DNA of 64,000 nt from assembly GCF_014042165.1 (NCBI RefSeq), contig NZ_JACDZE010000003.1, forward strand, positions 73,568-137,567. The letters run 5' to 3'. Source of the DNA: Moheibacter lacus. Lineage in GTDB: Bacteria; Bacteroidota; Bacteroidia; Flavobacteriales; Weeksellaceae. The notes beneath the pieces were generated by a model, which did not search any database, was not told where the DNA came from, and saw only the letters and a list, made by a program, of their open reading frames with translations. Every line of letters starts with the position of its first letter. The stretch's first letter is position 1. A program made the translations under genes and the position numbers. Of the stretch, positions 1 to 9,020 are shown one piece after another.

Positions 1-2
1 GA

Positions 3-731
3 AATTTAATTTTTTCTTTGGCATTTGAAATTGTATATCTGATGATCATTTTTATGTTGAAATACAAAAAAGATTTTGATGAATTTTCAAGGAGTTTGAT
101 TCGGGTGGAAAATGAAAGGAAATTGCTTACTGAAGAATTGATTTCTGTTCAGGAAAAAGAAAGAATGCGGATAGCACAAGATATACACGATGGAATAGGA
201 GGAGCATTTCAAGCTTTCAGATTTTTGTTGAGCCAGGAAAATTTGAAAAACGGAGACAAATTACAGTCGGTTCTCAAAGAAATTAACAGTGATTTCAAAC
301 AATTGATTCATAGATTATCACCAAAAGGTCTCCAGTCCCATGGATTGTTTAAAACCATAGAAGCAGACGCACTTATTTATGAAGATGTGCCTAAAGTAGA
401 ATTGAATTTAATTGGAGATGAATCACTCATTCCATTGTCCATGAAAATCAATCTATACCGTATTTATCAAGAACTTTTTACCAATGCTTTGAAACATGCC
501 AATCAACTGACGCATGTATATATTTCGATTGCCGTTGATACAGAAGATGTACGTTTGATGGTAGAAGATAATGGAAGTCAACAAGTTAATTCTACCCTTT
601 TTCAGTCATCAGATGGCCATGGGTTGTCTAACATACGATCCAGAATTGCCTACTATAAAGGCGATATCCATATCCATAGTTCCATTACAGGAACAACAAT
701 CATCGTTAACCTCCCTTTTCCAAATACTTGA
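3..731 (+). CDS. Sensor histidine kinase (HisKA_3/NarX type), C-terminal part
   Basis: The gene is cut by the left edge: the frame is open from base 3, so the true start lies outside the window. What remains begins with a hydrophobic segment (probably the last transmembrane helix), then a short charged helical linker. The dimerisation domain follows, with its phospho-acceptor His in the motif DIHDG (about residue 60 of the visible part). A HATPase domain comes last, with an N-box (YQELFTNALKHA) and a G-box (DGHGLSNIR). This is the layout of kinases that pair with LuxR/NarL-type response regulators. The stop at 729-731 lies 2 bases before the response regulator start, so the two are surely co-transcribed partners. 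The signal sensed cannot be told because the input domain is missing. Confidence 0.9.
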   Translation, partial: NLIFSLAFEIVYLMIIFMLKYKKDFDEFSRSLIRVENERKLLTEELISVQEKERMRIAQDIHDGIGGAFQAFRFLLSQENLKNGDKLQSVLKEINSDFKQLIHRLSPKGLQSHGLFKTIEADALIYEDVPKVELNLIGDESLIPLSMKINLYRIYQELFTNALKHANQLTHVYISIAVDTEDVRLMVEDNGSQQVNSTLFQSSDGHGLSNIRSRIAYYKGDIHIHSSITGTTIIVNLPFPNT

Positions 732-733
732 AA

Positions 734-1357
734 ATGATAAAAATTATTTCAATCGACGACCATAAACTCTTTTTTGCAGGTTTATCTGCCATAATGGAAC
801 AAGAAGATGATTTGTTGCTTATCAATGGTTTTGAACAATTAAAAGATTTAAATTCATTTTTAGAAATAGAAAAGCCAGATATGATCTTGCTTGACATTCA
901 TCTACAATCAAAATCAGGCATTGCGATAGCAAAAGAAATAAAATATCAATTTCCTGAAATAAAGATCATGATGCTTTCCATGGACGTGGACCATACTTAT
1001 TTTCACGAATTGACCGATATAGGTGTAGAAGCCTATTTGTCAAAAGAAATTGAGGCCCATGTTCTTATCAATTTAATCAGGAAGATACAAAGTGGAGAAA
1101 GGCTACAGTTTGAAAAGAATAAAGTAACTCCTTATACAAAATCAGAGATTTTAAGCGATAATTTTAATCTTACAGAAAGAGAAATAGAAATTCTCAATTT
1201 CATTAAAAAAGGCTATACCAACCAACAAATTGCAGATGCCTTGTTCAGAAGTATCTGGACCATCAAAACCCATCGGAAAAATATCAAACAAAAATTAAGT
1301 ATCAAAAATGGCTATAAATTTCCAATCGACCTAGATGATTTAAACAATGAAATCTAA
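734..1357 (+). CDS. LuxR/NarL-family response regulator
   Basis: Partner of the kinase just upstream. An N-terminal receiver domain holds acidic residues at the start (IDDH), the phospho-acceptor Asp in LLDIHL (about residue 54) and the conserved Lys in YLSKE. A C-terminal LuxR-type helix-turn-helix (LTEREIEILNFIKKGYTNQQ) follows. The ATG at 734 is preferred to the in-frame TTG at 728, which overlaps the kinase stop. The protein is 207 aa, normal for the family. The recognition helix is followed by an atypical tail (IKNGYKFPIDLDDL) instead of the usual short helix. Target genes are unknown; none of the neighbours is an obvious target. Confidence 0.9.
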   Translation: MIKIISIDDHKLFFAGLSAIMEQEDDLLLINGFEQLKDLNSFLEIEKPDMILLDIHLQSKSGIAIAKEIKYQFPEIKIMMLSMDVDHTYFHELTDIGVEAYLSKEIEAHVLINLIRKIQSGERLQFEKNKVTPYTKSEILSDNFNLTEREIEILNFIKKGYTNQQIADALFRSIWTIKTHRKNIKQKLSIKNGYKFPIDLDDLNNEI

Positions 1358-1412
1358 ATCCCTTTCCTCAAAAAAAAAAATATTTCAATCAAATTTGATG
1401 AAATTAACTTTC

Positions 1413-2669
1413 CTACTTTTTCTTTTTAAATCTAAATTGTTTATTAGAGTTATTGGCTTTTGGGTTTGAATGGTCTTTGGGTTTGCGACTAGGTCTGGCT
1501 TGTTTTTGTTTAGGCGGTGAAAGTTCGAAGTTTTCCATAGGGAATGGATGATTTTTTACTTCCGGAATTTTGATGCCAATGGTTTTTTCGATGTCTTTTA
1601 CATAGGCCTTTTCATCAATGTCACATAAAGAAATCGCTACACCTTCTGCACCGGCACGTCCACCACGACCTATTCTGTGCACATAGGTTTCCGGGATATT
1701 TGGGATTTCAAAATTGACTACATATTTCAGCAAATCGATGTCGATTCCTCTCGCGGCAATGTCCGTCGCGACTAGAATCTGAATCTTTTTGTTTTTAAAA
1801 TTGTTCAGTGCATTTTGACGTGCATTTTGGGATTTATTGCCATGAATGGCTGCGCCAGTAATCCCTAATTTAGAAAGTGCTCTCACCAATTTATCAGCAC
1901 CGTGTTTGGTACGTGTAAAAACCAAAGTACTCTCTTTGGTGTTTTCTTTTAATAATTGATGTAACAATTTGATTTTGTTTCCTTTATCTACAAAATAAAT
2001 CATTTGTTGAACAGTTTCTGCAGTTGTGGATTCCGGTGTAACCTCCACTTTTACAGGATTTTTCAAAATGGTATGCGCCAATTCTTGAATCGGTTTGGGC
2101 ATGGTGGCAGAAAAGAAAAGATTTTGTCTTTTTTCGGGTAATATTTTGAGTAATTTTTTGATGTCGTGGATAAATCCCATATCGAGCATACGGTCTGCTT
2201 CGTCTAGCACAAAAATTTCAATGTCTTTCAGCGAAATGATTTTTTGTCCTACCAAATCGAGCAATCTTCCCGGCGTTGCGACGAGCACATCTACGCCATT
2301 TCGCAATCTTCCCACTTGCGGATTTTGTTTCACACCACCAAAGATTACAGCGTGTTTGAGCGGCAGATGTTTGCCATAATCTGCAAAACTCTCATCGATT
2401 TGGATGGCGAGTTCACGGGTTGGGGTAACGATGAGTGCTTTGATATTTCGGTTGCGGTTTTGGGATTTTTGATTTTGCAACAATTGGAGAATCGGAATGG
2501 CAAAAGCTGCTGTTTTTCCGGTTCCGGTTTGGGCACATCCCAGCACATCTTTTTTCTCCAAAACGGGAGGAATCGCTTGTTGCTGAATGGAAGTGGGTGT
2601 TTTATAGTCCAATTCTTCTAATGCTTTTAAAATCGGATCTATGAGGTTTAATTCTTGAAATGTATGCAT
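1413..2669 (-). CDS. DEAD-box ATP-dependent RNA helicase, RhlE-like
   Basis: An RNA helicase of 418 aa that unwinds RNA duplexes, typically in ribosome assembly, RNA decay or cold adaptation. All family motifs are visible: Q-motif near the start (PTSIQQQAIP), Walker A (AQTGTGKT), PTRELA, DEAD (VLDEADRMLDMGF), SAT (FFSATMP), the helicase C domain (ATDIAARGIDI) and HRIGRGGRAG. A Lys/Arg/Asn-rich tail of about 45 residues, typical of RhlE proteins, ends the protein. The ATG at 2669 is chosen over the in-frame TTG at 2684 because it puts the Q-motif at the usual distance. Upstream is an unusually long leader of about 190 nt with a strong hairpin. Confidence 0.93.
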   Translation of the reverse strand: MHTFQELNLIDPILKALEELDYKTPTSIQQQAIPPVLEKKDVLGCAQTGTGKTAAFAIPILQLLQNQKSQNRNRNIKALIVTPTRELAIQIDESFADYGKHLPLKHAVIFGGVKQNPQVGRLRNGVDVLVATPGRLLDLVGQKIISLKDIEIFVLDEADRMLDMGFIHDIKKLLKILPEKRQNLFFSATMPKPIQELAHTILKNPVKVEVTPESTTAETVQQMIYFVDKGNKIKLLHQLLKENTKESTLVFTRTKHGADKLVRALSKLGITGAAIHGNKSQNARQNALNNFKNKKIQILVATDIAARGIDIDLLKYVVNFEIPNIPETYVHRIGRGGRAGAEGVAISLCDIDEKAYVKDIEKTIGIKIPEVKNHPFPMENFELSPPKQKQARPSRKPKDHSNPKANNSNKQFRFKKKK

Positions 2670-2783
2670 AAATGTTTTGTTCAATAATTTGTTGAATTCT
2701 TCACTTGAAATTGAAAAAATCTGATTTAATATTAAATAAATGAAGTTTATTTCTGGATAATCAATTTACTGTTATTTTCTTTT

Positions 2784-2828
2784 TAATCAACTCTTTTAAT
2801 GGGTAAAGAGGTGAATGAGAGTTGATTA
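2784..2828 (-). promoter_or_regulatory. Stem-loop in the leader of the RNA helicase mRNA
   Basis: A perfect 11-bp inverted repeat (TAATCAACTCT at 2784-2794 and its complement at 2818-2828) encloses a 23-nt loop. It lies between the likely promoter of the helicase gene and its ATG, about 115 nt upstream of the start. No T-run follows it, so it is more likely a structural element in the leader than a terminator. DEAD-box helicase genes in many bacteria have long, temperature-responsive leaders; a role of that kind is inferred. Confidence 0.6.
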
Positions 2829-2866
2829 GGTGGTTTGTTTTTCAATTATCAGAAGAATAACTGCTG

Positions 2867-2874
2867 CAAAAGTA
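2867..2874 (-). promoter_or_regulatory. Promoter -7 element (TACTTTTG) of the RNA helicase gene
   Basis: On the minus strand these bases read TACTTTTG, an exact match to the Bacteroidota -7 consensus TAnnTTTG. Transcription from here would give a leader of roughly 190 nt. No clear TTG is seen at the expected -33 position. Confidence 0.5.
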
Positions 2875-3001
2875 CGATAAATTAAGGATTTTTAAGGAGA
2901 TTTAAACTCGAGGTTTAATATTTATGTTTTCCTTCAAATCTCCAAATTTTCTAATTTCTAAATTAAAAACTATCTTTACCCAAACATTACGCAGAAGAGA
3001 A

Positions 3002-3445
3002 ATGGATGCTGTTAAACAAAAGAATTACGAGATAGTCAAGCAGGTTTTTACCAATTTTTTGGAAGAACAAGGACATAGAAAAACGCCGGAGCGCTATGCG
3101 ATTTTGGAAGAAATTTATTCGACCGACGAGCATTTCGATATCGATCGTTTATACATCATGATGAAAGAAAAGAAATACCGTGTGAGTCGGGCAACTTTGT
3201 ACAATACAATTGAGATTTTGTTGGAAGCCAAATTGGTACGCAAACATCAGTTTGGAGACCAACAAGCCCATTATGAAAAATCTTATTTCGACAAACAACA
3301 CGACCATATTATCCTTTCTGATACCGGTGAAGTGATCGAATTTTGTGATCCAAGGATTCAATCCATCAAAGCAACCATCGAAGAGGTTTTCGGCATAAAA
3401 GTTGACAGCCATTCTCTTTATTTTTATGGCAGAAGAACGCAATAG
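3002..3445 (+). CDS. Fur-family transcriptional regulator
   Basis: A 147-aa metal-responsive repressor of the Fur/PerR/Zur superfamily. The winged helix ([15 protein letters not shown] to [12 protein letters not shown]) is followed by a dimerisation/metal domain with the HDHIIL motif. The ATG at 3002 is chosen because homologues begin close to the RKTPER helix; the reading frame extends 26 codons upstream but that part overlaps the promoter. Unlike most Fur proteins it has only one cysteine (EFCDPR) and no CxxC pair, so it lacks the structural zinc site. Its last 20 bases overlap the start of the OstA-like gene, suggesting co-transcription. Whether it senses iron, zinc or peroxide cannot be told. 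Confidence 0.9.
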   Translation: MDAVKQKNYEIVKQVFTNFLEEQGHRKTPERYAILEEIYSTDEHFDIDRLYIMMKEKKYRVSRATLYNTIEILLEAKLVRKHQFGDQQAHYEKSYFDKQHDHIILSDTGEVIEFCDPRIQSIKATIEEVFGIKVDSHSLYFYGRRTQ

Positions 3446-5297
3446 AAAATTTAAATTTTTATCGATTTTCCTCCTCCTTTTTTTGGGGGTTTTTGTGTTG
3501 GGGCAAGTTCCGTCCGGTGGAAAAAAACCACCTCCCAAAAAAATCAAACATATGCATTCGGACGTGATGCGTGTACTTCCTTCCAAATTTGAAGGCAATC
3601 CATTTGCCTACGGGAAAGTGGGATTTGAACACGATGGAACCCGTTTGTACAGTGATAGTGCGGTTTATTATCAGAAAGAAAATTATTTCCGTGCTTGGGG
3701 AAATGTACGCATGATCAACGATACGGTTACCATGACTTCTGATAGTCTTGTATACGATGGAAACACCAAAATAGCCAAAGCTTTTGATCGGGTTCATATG
3801 AAAGACAAAAAATCGGAACTTTTTGCTGATTATGTGGAATACAACCGCGTAACGGATATAGCCATTGCTTCCGGAAATGTGGTCATGATCGATCCAAGCC
3901 AACGCATAGAAACACCTTATATGGTGTATGACCGGAAATCTGGAATAGCTCGAACCGACCAAGGCGCCATCATAAGAGGAAAAGACGGAACCGTCACGCA
4001 TACCCAGGTTTTAGTGTATAATTCCAAAACCAAAACCATTGATTTTGATCGGAATACGACGATTGAAACACCGGATTATCGGATCAATTCCGATAAAATG
4101 ATCATGAATCAATCGACCGATGTGACGGAATTTATAGGAAGAACGACGATTACCGACCGTAAAAATCCAAGGAATTATATTTCTATGCCGACCGGTGGTG
4201 GAACTTTCAATAAAAAAACAGGAGAAGCCTTTTTGAAAAAAAGGTCCACGGTTTACAGAGAAGGGAAAGAATTGCATGGAGATGAAATGTATTTCAATGA
4301 TAAAACCGGATTTGGTTGGGCAAAAGGAAATGTTTTGATAGATGACCCGGAAGAAAAAAGATTCATCAGAGGCGAATATGGCGAAGCGCATCGCGAACTC
4401 GATTCGGCTTTTGTGACCGGAAATGCTTACGCCGTAAAAGCTTTTTCTACGGATTCGCTTTATTTTCATGCCGATACGATCATGGCGGTTCAGCGAAAGG
4501 ATTCGACCAAAGTTTTGAAAGCCTATTTCAACGCACGTTATTTTAAAAGTAATGCCCAAGGAAAATCGGACTCTATTTTTTACAATGAAACCAAAGGATT
4601 GATGAAATTTTTCCGTGATCCGATCATGTGGTCCGGCGAACAGCAAATCACAGGAGATACGATTTATGCGTATAATAATCCTGAACTGCAGATCATGGAT
4701 TCGGTTCGGGTTTTCAATAATGCATTTGCGATTTCCAAAGTTGATTCTTTAAACGATAAAGAATTTAACCAAGTAAAAGGGAAATTTATGACCGGATTCT
4801 TTTTAAATAATGAGTTAAATTTAGTAGAAGTTCACGAAAATGCTCAAGCGCTAAATTTTGTGGATGATGAAGATCATGTCACCAAAGTCAAAGAAAGAAT
4901 CGGGATCAACACTTCAGATTGTGGGATCATCGAAGCTGAAATAAAAGGAAGTGAAGTAGAGGTTTTGGCATGTCGGATTCAAGCCAATTCCAAATTGTAT
5001 CCTGAATCCAAATTGCCCGAGAAATCTAGGTTCCTAAAAGATTTTATATGGCGTGGTGAAGAAAAAATGCAAAAATGGCAAGATATTTTTGATGAACCGC
5101 CGGCTTATTTAGAAGTGAAAATGAAAGAGAGTGGGACGGAAACACAAGAAATGGAAAAAATAGATTTGGATGATGTTGTGAGTTCAAATTCAAATCAATC
5201 CGATAGTGGTTCGGCAATTCAAGTTGATCCAAAATTAAATGAAGAAGCAGATCCGATTCAAAATACCGTAGAACCTACAAAAGAAAATGAAAAATAA
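3426..5297 (+). CDS. OstA/LptA-like outer-membrane lipopolysaccharide transport protein
   Basis: A 623-aa exported protein. An N-terminal hydrophobic segment ([16 protein letters not shown]) acts as signal peptide or anchor. The body is built of repeated beta-strand units of the OstA/LptA type (for example [18 protein letters not shown] and [19 protein letters not shown]), the fold that carries lipopolysaccharide across the periplasm. The last 80 or so residues are acidic, low-complexity and probably disordered. Bacteroidota encode such long OstA-like proteins in addition to LptD. The ATG at 3426 is used; it overlaps the end of fur by 20 bases, and the ATG-less upstream extension lies wholly inside fur. 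The role in LPS transport is inferred from the fold. Confidence 0.85.
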   Translation: MAEERNRKFKFLSIFLLLFLGVFVLGQVPSGGKKPPPKKIKHMHSDVMRVLPSKFEGNPFAYGKVGFEHDGTRLYSDSAVYYQKENYFRAWGNVRMINDTVTMTSDSLVYDGNTKIAKAFDRVHMKDKKSELFADYVEYNRVTDIAIASGNVVMIDPSQRIETPYMVYDRKSGIARTDQGAIIRGKDGTVTHTQVLVYNSKTKTIDFDRNTTIETPDYRINSDKMIMNQSTDVTEFIGRTTITDRKNPRNYISMPTGGGTFNKKTGEAFLKKRSTVYREGKELHGDEMYFNDKTGFGWAKGNVLIDDPEEKRFIRGEYGEAHRELDSAFVTGNAYAVKAFSTDSLYFHADTIMAVQRKDSTKVLKAYFNARYFKSNAQGKSDSIFYNETKGLMKFFRDPIMWSGEQQITGDTIYAYNNPELQIMDSVRVFNNAFAISKVDSLNDKEFNQVKGKFMTGFFLNNELNLVEVHENAQALNFVDDEDHVTKVKERIGINTSDCGIIEAEIKGSEVEVLACRIQANSKLYPESKLPEKSRFLKDFIWRGEEKMQKWQDIFDEPPAYLEVKMKESGTETQEMEKIDLDDVVSSNSNQSDSGSAIQVDPKLNEEADPIQNTVEPTKENEK

Positions 5298-5357
5298 TCC
5301 GTTTTAGATTAGTATTTTTACTTTTTTAATTCAGAATGCTGAAAAATTGAACCCAAA

Positions 5358-6005
5358 ATGAAAAAATTTACCTTTCTTATAACCACGCTATTATTTGTTT
5401 TTTCCAGTTGTTATATTTATAAACCTTATCAATTTAAAGATGAGGAAACTGTTGTGCGTCAGGATAATAGAAGTTCTCTTTCTCTTCGAACCGAAATGGC
5501 AGGTAAAAAAGAAAAAGAAGATGCTGAGAATAGAAGGAGGTCAGAGGAGATTCAAAAAGAAGAAAGACTAAAAACGGAACAAAAAGCTAAGTTAGAATTA
5601 GAATCTACTGATTTGACGGAAGATGAATTGCAAAGAAAAGCTGAATTTGAAAACAATGAAAGACTTGCTTTGAATAAGGGAAAAGATCTAGGAGAAGTTT
5701 CGTCCAAGATGGAATCTGAAATGGCCATGTCTGCTGAGGATAGTTTGAAAATTAAAATTAAACCGAATCTTTATTATCGAATTGCTGCCGATGGTGAGAA
5801 GTATAAAATACAAGCAGATCAATGGGAGGGCGATACTTTGGTTTCACATATCATCAGAAAACCGGAAAAAGTATTGCGTTTTCACAAAAACCAAATTGAC
5901 CCAGAAAATTTAGAAGAAAGAAGATTCTCAAAACCATTTTCTGATTTGATTACCGTAGGATCTTATGTTACAGGAGGTGTGATCATCTTATTGTTAGTTT
6001 TGTAA
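5358..6005 (+). CDS. Putative lipoprotein with charged coiled-coil region
   Basis: A 215-aa protein not assigned to a known family. It has a lipoprotein signal peptide (hydrophobic stretch ending FSSC, Cys at residue 18). A very Lys/Glu-rich segment from about 50 to 125 is likely to form a coiled coil. A small globular part (PNLYYRIAADGEKYKIQADQ) precedes a second hydrophobic segment at the very C-terminus (VGSYVTGGVIILLLVL). Two membrane anchors at opposite ends is unusual. Its stop overlaps the start of the aminotransferase gene by one base (TAATG), so the two are translationally coupled. Function unknown. Confidence 0.75.
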   Translation: MKKFTFLITTLLFVFSSCYIYKPYQFKDEETVVRQDNRSSLSLRTEMAGKKEKEDAENRRRSEEIQKEERLKTEQKAKLELESTDLTEDELQRKAEFENNERLALNKGKDLGEVSSKMESEMAMSAEDSLKIKIKPNLYYRIAADGEKYKIQADQWEGDTLVSHIIRKPEKVLRFHKNQIDPENLEERRFSKPFSDLITVGSYVTGGVIILLLVL

Positions 6006-7195
6006 TGAAAGCCTCAAAACTTCAACAAGACTTTTTTCAATACCAAGCCAAAACAACGCCTTTTGCGTCCGGATTTGAAGTAGATTTTGCGCGAGGAACT
6101 TATGTTTACGGGAAAGATGGAAAGGCCTATTTGGATTTTGCAGCCGGTGTTTCTGCCAATACACTTGGACATTCACATCCTAGAGTCAATCAAGCCATCA
6201 AAAATCAAGTCGATCGACATCTTCATGTGATGGTTTATGGCGAATATGCCCAAGAAAAACCAGTGGAATTATGTCGTAAATTGGCAGCGGCATTGCCCAA
6301 TCCACTTGATACGACCTATTTGGTGAATTCTGGAACAGAAGCCATCGAAGCTTCCATGAAATTGGCAAAACGATACACAGGTCGTGAAGAAATCATCGCT
6401 TGTAAAAATGCTTACCATGGTAATACCCATGGTTCGCTGAGTTTGGCAGGACGAGAAGAAAAGAAACGGGCATTTCGGCCATTATTGCCCAACATAAATT
6501 TCATCGAATTCAATTCAGAATTAGAATTAGCAAAAATCACCCAAAAAACTGCCGGAGTTGTTGTCGAAACGATTCAGGGCGCATCGGGATTCAAATTGCC
6601 TCAAAATGATTATTTGAAGAAATTAAAGAACCGATGTGAAGAAGTTGGGGCTTTGTTGATTCTAGACGAAATCCAACCGGGATTTGGGCGGACAGGAAAA
6701 TTATTTGCATTTGAACATTATGATATGGTGCCAGATGTTCTTGTGATGGGAAAAGGAATGGCGAGTGGGATGCCGATCGGTGCTTTTACTGCCAGTGCCG
6801 AAATGATGGATTGTCTTTCGCATCATCCGACTTTGGGGCATATCACGACTTTTGGTGGAAATCCGGTTGTGGCAGCCGCTGCATTGGCAACTTTGGATGA
6901 ATTGCTGGAATCTGATTTGATGCATCAAATTGATGAAAAAGAAAAATTATTCAGAGAATTATTGGTTCACCCAAAAATCAAAACCGTTCACGGACGAGGT
7001 TTAATGCTCGCACCCGAATTGGAATCGGAAGAATTTGCACTTGAAGTTGCCGCCAAAGCGATGAAAAAAGGATTGATTCTTTTTTGGCTGATGTACAGCA
7101 TTCAAAATCTGAGAATTACGCCACCGATTACGATTTCGAAGGAAGAAATCAGAGAAGGTTGTGGGATTTTGTTGGAGGTGTTGGATGAATTTTAA
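6005..7195 (+). CDS. Class III PLP-dependent aminotransferase (acetylornithine/ornithine aminotransferase-like)
   Basis: A 396-aa pyridoxal-phosphate enzyme of the ArgD/OAT/GabT group. Visible features are the substrate-side motif FAAGVSANTLGHSHP, the phosphate-binding SGTEAIEASMKLA (from residue 109), the cofactor Asp in LDEIQPGFGRTG (Asp221) and the Schiff-base Lys in MGKGMASG (Lys250). The length is normal. No arginine biosynthesis genes are nearby, so the true substrate cannot be inferred from context; such genes are often labelled aspartate aminotransferase family in Bacteroidota. It starts on the last base of the preceding lipoprotein stop. Confidence 0.9.
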   Translation: MKASKLQQDFFQYQAKTTPFASGFEVDFARGTYVYGKDGKAYLDFAAGVSANTLGHSHPRVNQAIKNQVDRHLHVMVYGEYAQEKPVELCRKLAAALPNPLDTTYLVNSGTEAIEASMKLAKRYTGREEIIACKNAYHGNTHGSLSLAGREEKKRAFRPLLPNINFIEFNSELELAKITQKTAGVVVETIQGASGFKLPQNDYLKKLKNRCEEVGALLILDEIQPGFGRTGKLFAFEHYDMVPDVLVMGKGMASGMPIGAFTASAEMMDCLSHHPTLGHITTFGGNPVVAAAALATLDELLESDLMHQIDEKEKLFRELLVHPKIKTVHGRGLMLAPELESEEFALEVAAKAMKKGLILFWLMYSIQNLRITPPITISKEEIREGCGILLEVLDEF

Positions 7196-7238
7196 TTTGC
7201 GATTTTGGAATTCAGAATTACTAAATAATAAGATAAAA

Positions 7239-7769
7239 ATGAATGATTTAGCTCAACGAATTGATGATAATATAGCGCGAGTAGCGGATTTTCCTCAGCC
7301 TGGAATCCAATACAAAGACATCACTTCGCTTTTTCAGCAACCAGAACTTTGCAACGAAATGGTGGAAGCATTTGCGGAATTTAGCCGTGGGAAAATCGAT
7401 GCGGTTTGTGGAATTGAAAGCCGTGGATTTTTATTTGGGTTGTTGATTGCGCAAAAATTAAATCTTCCATTTGTATTGGTTCGCAAACAAGGGAAATTGC
7501 CTCCACCTACAGTTGCAGAATCTTATGAATTAGAATATGGAAATGCAACGATCGAAGTCCAACCGCAATACATCCAAAATGGGCAACGGTTTTTGGTGCA
7601 CGATGATGTTTTGGCAACAGGCGGAACGGCGGAAGCCACGGCAAAATTGATAGAGAAATGCGGTGGAAAAGTAGTGCAATTTAGTTTTATCGCAGAATTG
7701 GAATTTCTACACGGACGTGAAAAATTGAATCCTTTTACGACTGATATTCAGAGTTTGGTGAGGTATTAA
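7239..7769 (+). CDS. apt: Adenine phosphoribosyltransferase
   Basis: Converts adenine and PRPP to AMP in purine salvage. The 176-aa protein matches APT in length and motifs: FPQPGIQYKDIT near the N-terminus, the ESRGF motif of the active site, LVRKQGKLPP, and the PRPP-binding loop HDDVLATGGTAEAT. The ATG at 7239 is chosen because homologues begin about ten residues before the FPQPGI motif; an upstream in-frame ATG at 7161 would overlap the aminotransferase. It is the last gene of the plus-strand block and is followed by a palindromic repeat element. Confidence 0.95.
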   Translation: MNDLAQRIDDNIARVADFPQPGIQYKDITSLFQQPELCNEMVEAFAEFSRGKIDAVCGIESRGFLFGLLIAQKLNLPFVLVRKQGKLPPPTVAESYELEYGNATIEVQPQYIQNGQRFLVHDDVLATGGTAEATAKLIEKCGGKVVQFSFIAELEFLHGREKLNPFTTDIQSLVRY

Positions 7770-7776
7770 TTGTAGA

Positions 7777-7854
7777 TACGTCAAGTTGAGCTTGACTCAA
7801 CTACTCATTGCGAAAAAAGATAATTTGATGCTGAAACAAGTTCAGCATGACGTA
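7777..7854. repeat. Composite palindromic intergenic repeat (RHAELVSAS type)
   Basis: The element is bounded by TACGTCA (7777-7783) and its complement TGACGTA (7848-7854). Inside are two hairpins: GTTGAG/CTCAAC with a 5-nt loop (7785-7801) and TGCTGAA/TTCAGCA with a 5-nt loop (7829-7847). Read on the minus strand the second hairpin translates as RHAELVSAS, a string I recognise as a recurrent artefact of a dispersed palindromic repeat in Bacteroidota genomes. It sits between convergent genes, so it may also affect transcript ends. Confidence 0.75.
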
Positions 7855-7862
7855 CTTCGAAA

Positions 7863-8987
7863 TTACCCGATATTCTTCTTAAAAGTCTTCCTTCTTTTGT
7901 GTTGAACAGGATTATAATCCGTCCAAAGCGCTTGAACACTTTGGTTTTCTTCCAGTTCAGGATTGGTTTCCAAATATTTGATATTGTGTTTGGTAAAGGT
8001 CTCAAACATATCTTTAAAGATGATGGATGTTATGCCTTTTTTCTGGTATTTCGGATGCACGCCGATTAAAACAAATTCGACCGTATCGTTCTTTTTCTTT
8101 GCTTTTAACAAATGGTACCAACCAAACGGGAAAAATTTACCATTTGCTTTCTGAAGTGCTTTTGCAAAAGAAGGCATCGTGATCGCAAAGGCGCATAATT
8201 CCCCATCTCCATCCTCGATGAAACTGATGAAATCCGGATTCAATATCGCCGAATATTTCTTTGCATAATGTGCTTTCTGTTCTTCAGAAATCGGTACAAA
8301 GGTTTCCAATCCTTTGTAAGATTCTTCTAGTAAATCAAAAACCGGCTTGATATAAGGCTGCATTTCTTTGGCGGTTTTAAAATGCAAGAGTTTTAATTTG
8401 TATCGTTCTGTCACCAATTTGGCGAAATCATAAATTTTTGGAGCAATAGACTTTGGGGCAGTAAGAAATTGTTCCACCCATTCTTTTTCTATTTCGAACC
8501 CTAATTTTTTTAAATGTTCAGGATAATAAGCATAATTATATTGGCCGATTGCCGTAGCAATTCGATCAAAACCAAAAGTCAGCATTCCGGCTTTTTCCAA
8601 ATTGGAAGCACCCATGGGACCTTCCATAAATTCCAAACCGTTTTCCTTTCCTACTTCTTCCAATTTCGAAATCAAAGCTTTGGTAACTTCGATGTCATCA
8701 ATCATATCCAACCAGCCAAATCTTAATTTTTTGATTTTCAATTCATTGACTTCTATGTCGTTGATGATTGCAGCCACTCTTCCCACTATTTTCCCTTCTT
8801 TGTAAGCAAGAAAATAACGAGCTGATGCAAATTTAAAAGCAGGATTTTTGGTAACGTCCAAACTGTTTACTTCGTCCACCATCAAGGCTGGGACGAAATA
8901 GGGATTTCCTTTGTACAAATTCATTTGAAATTTGACAAAATCTCTTAACTCTCTCTGCGTGTGTATTTCTTTGATTTCGATACTCAT
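7863..8987 (-). CDS. GNAT-like N-acetyltransferase domain protein
   Basis: A 374-aa protein of a family common in Bacteroidota and annotated as GNAT-like. The N-terminal half contains RYFLAYKEGKIVGRVAAIIND, the strand pattern of an acetyltransferase. The C-terminal half has VEFVLIGVHPKYQKKGI, which resembles the acetyl-CoA binding motif of a second GNAT domain. No signal peptide or membrane segment is seen. The gene is alone on the minus strand with convergent apt downstream. Substrate unknown. Confidence 0.75.
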   Translation of the reverse strand: MSIEIKEIHTQRELRDFVKFQMNLYKGNPYFVPALMVDEVNSLDVTKNPAFKFASARYFLAYKEGKIVGRVAAIINDIEVNELKIKKLRFGWLDMIDDIEVTKALISKLEEVGKENGLEFMEGPMGASNLEKAGMLTFGFDRIATAIGQYNYAYYPEHLKKLGFEIEKEWVEQFLTAPKSIAPKIYDFAKLVTERYKLKLLHFKTAKEMQPYIKPVFDLLEESYKGLETFVPISEEQKAHYAKKYSAILNPDFISFIEDGDGELCAFAITMPSFAKALQKANGKFFPFGWYHLLKAKKKNDTVEFVLIGVHPKYQKKGITSIIFKDMFETFTKHNIKYLETNPELEENQSVQALWTDYNPVQHKRRKTFKKNIG

Positions 8988-9020
8988 AATTTGCTAAATC
9001 GTGGGCAAAGATAAGTGAAT

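Larger units (their letters stand above)
2670..3001. other. Divergent intergenic region between helicase and fur
   Basis: This 332-base gap holds the helicase leader with its hairpin, the helicase -7 element, and just before fur the near-consensus -7 element TATCTTTA followed by an A/G-rich stretch (AGAAGAGAA) ahead of the fur ATG. I see no small gene in it. Confidence 0.6.

Noticed and set aside
1-1357. The two LuxR-type kinase/regulator pairs at the window edges as a recent duplication
   Set aside because: Receiver and DNA-binding sequences differ throughout, gene orientation and spacing differ, and only family-level similarity is visible.
1383-1403. Palindrome ATCAAATTTGAT between convergent response regulator and helicase genes
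   Set aside because: Low-complexity A/T sequence, no convincing terminator stem with a T-run on either strand; too weak to list.
7805-8005. Minus-strand reading frame ending in RHAELVSAS at the apt / GNAT junction
   Set aside because: It is the translation of the palindromic repeat plus the antisense end of the GNAT-like gene; not a protein gene.
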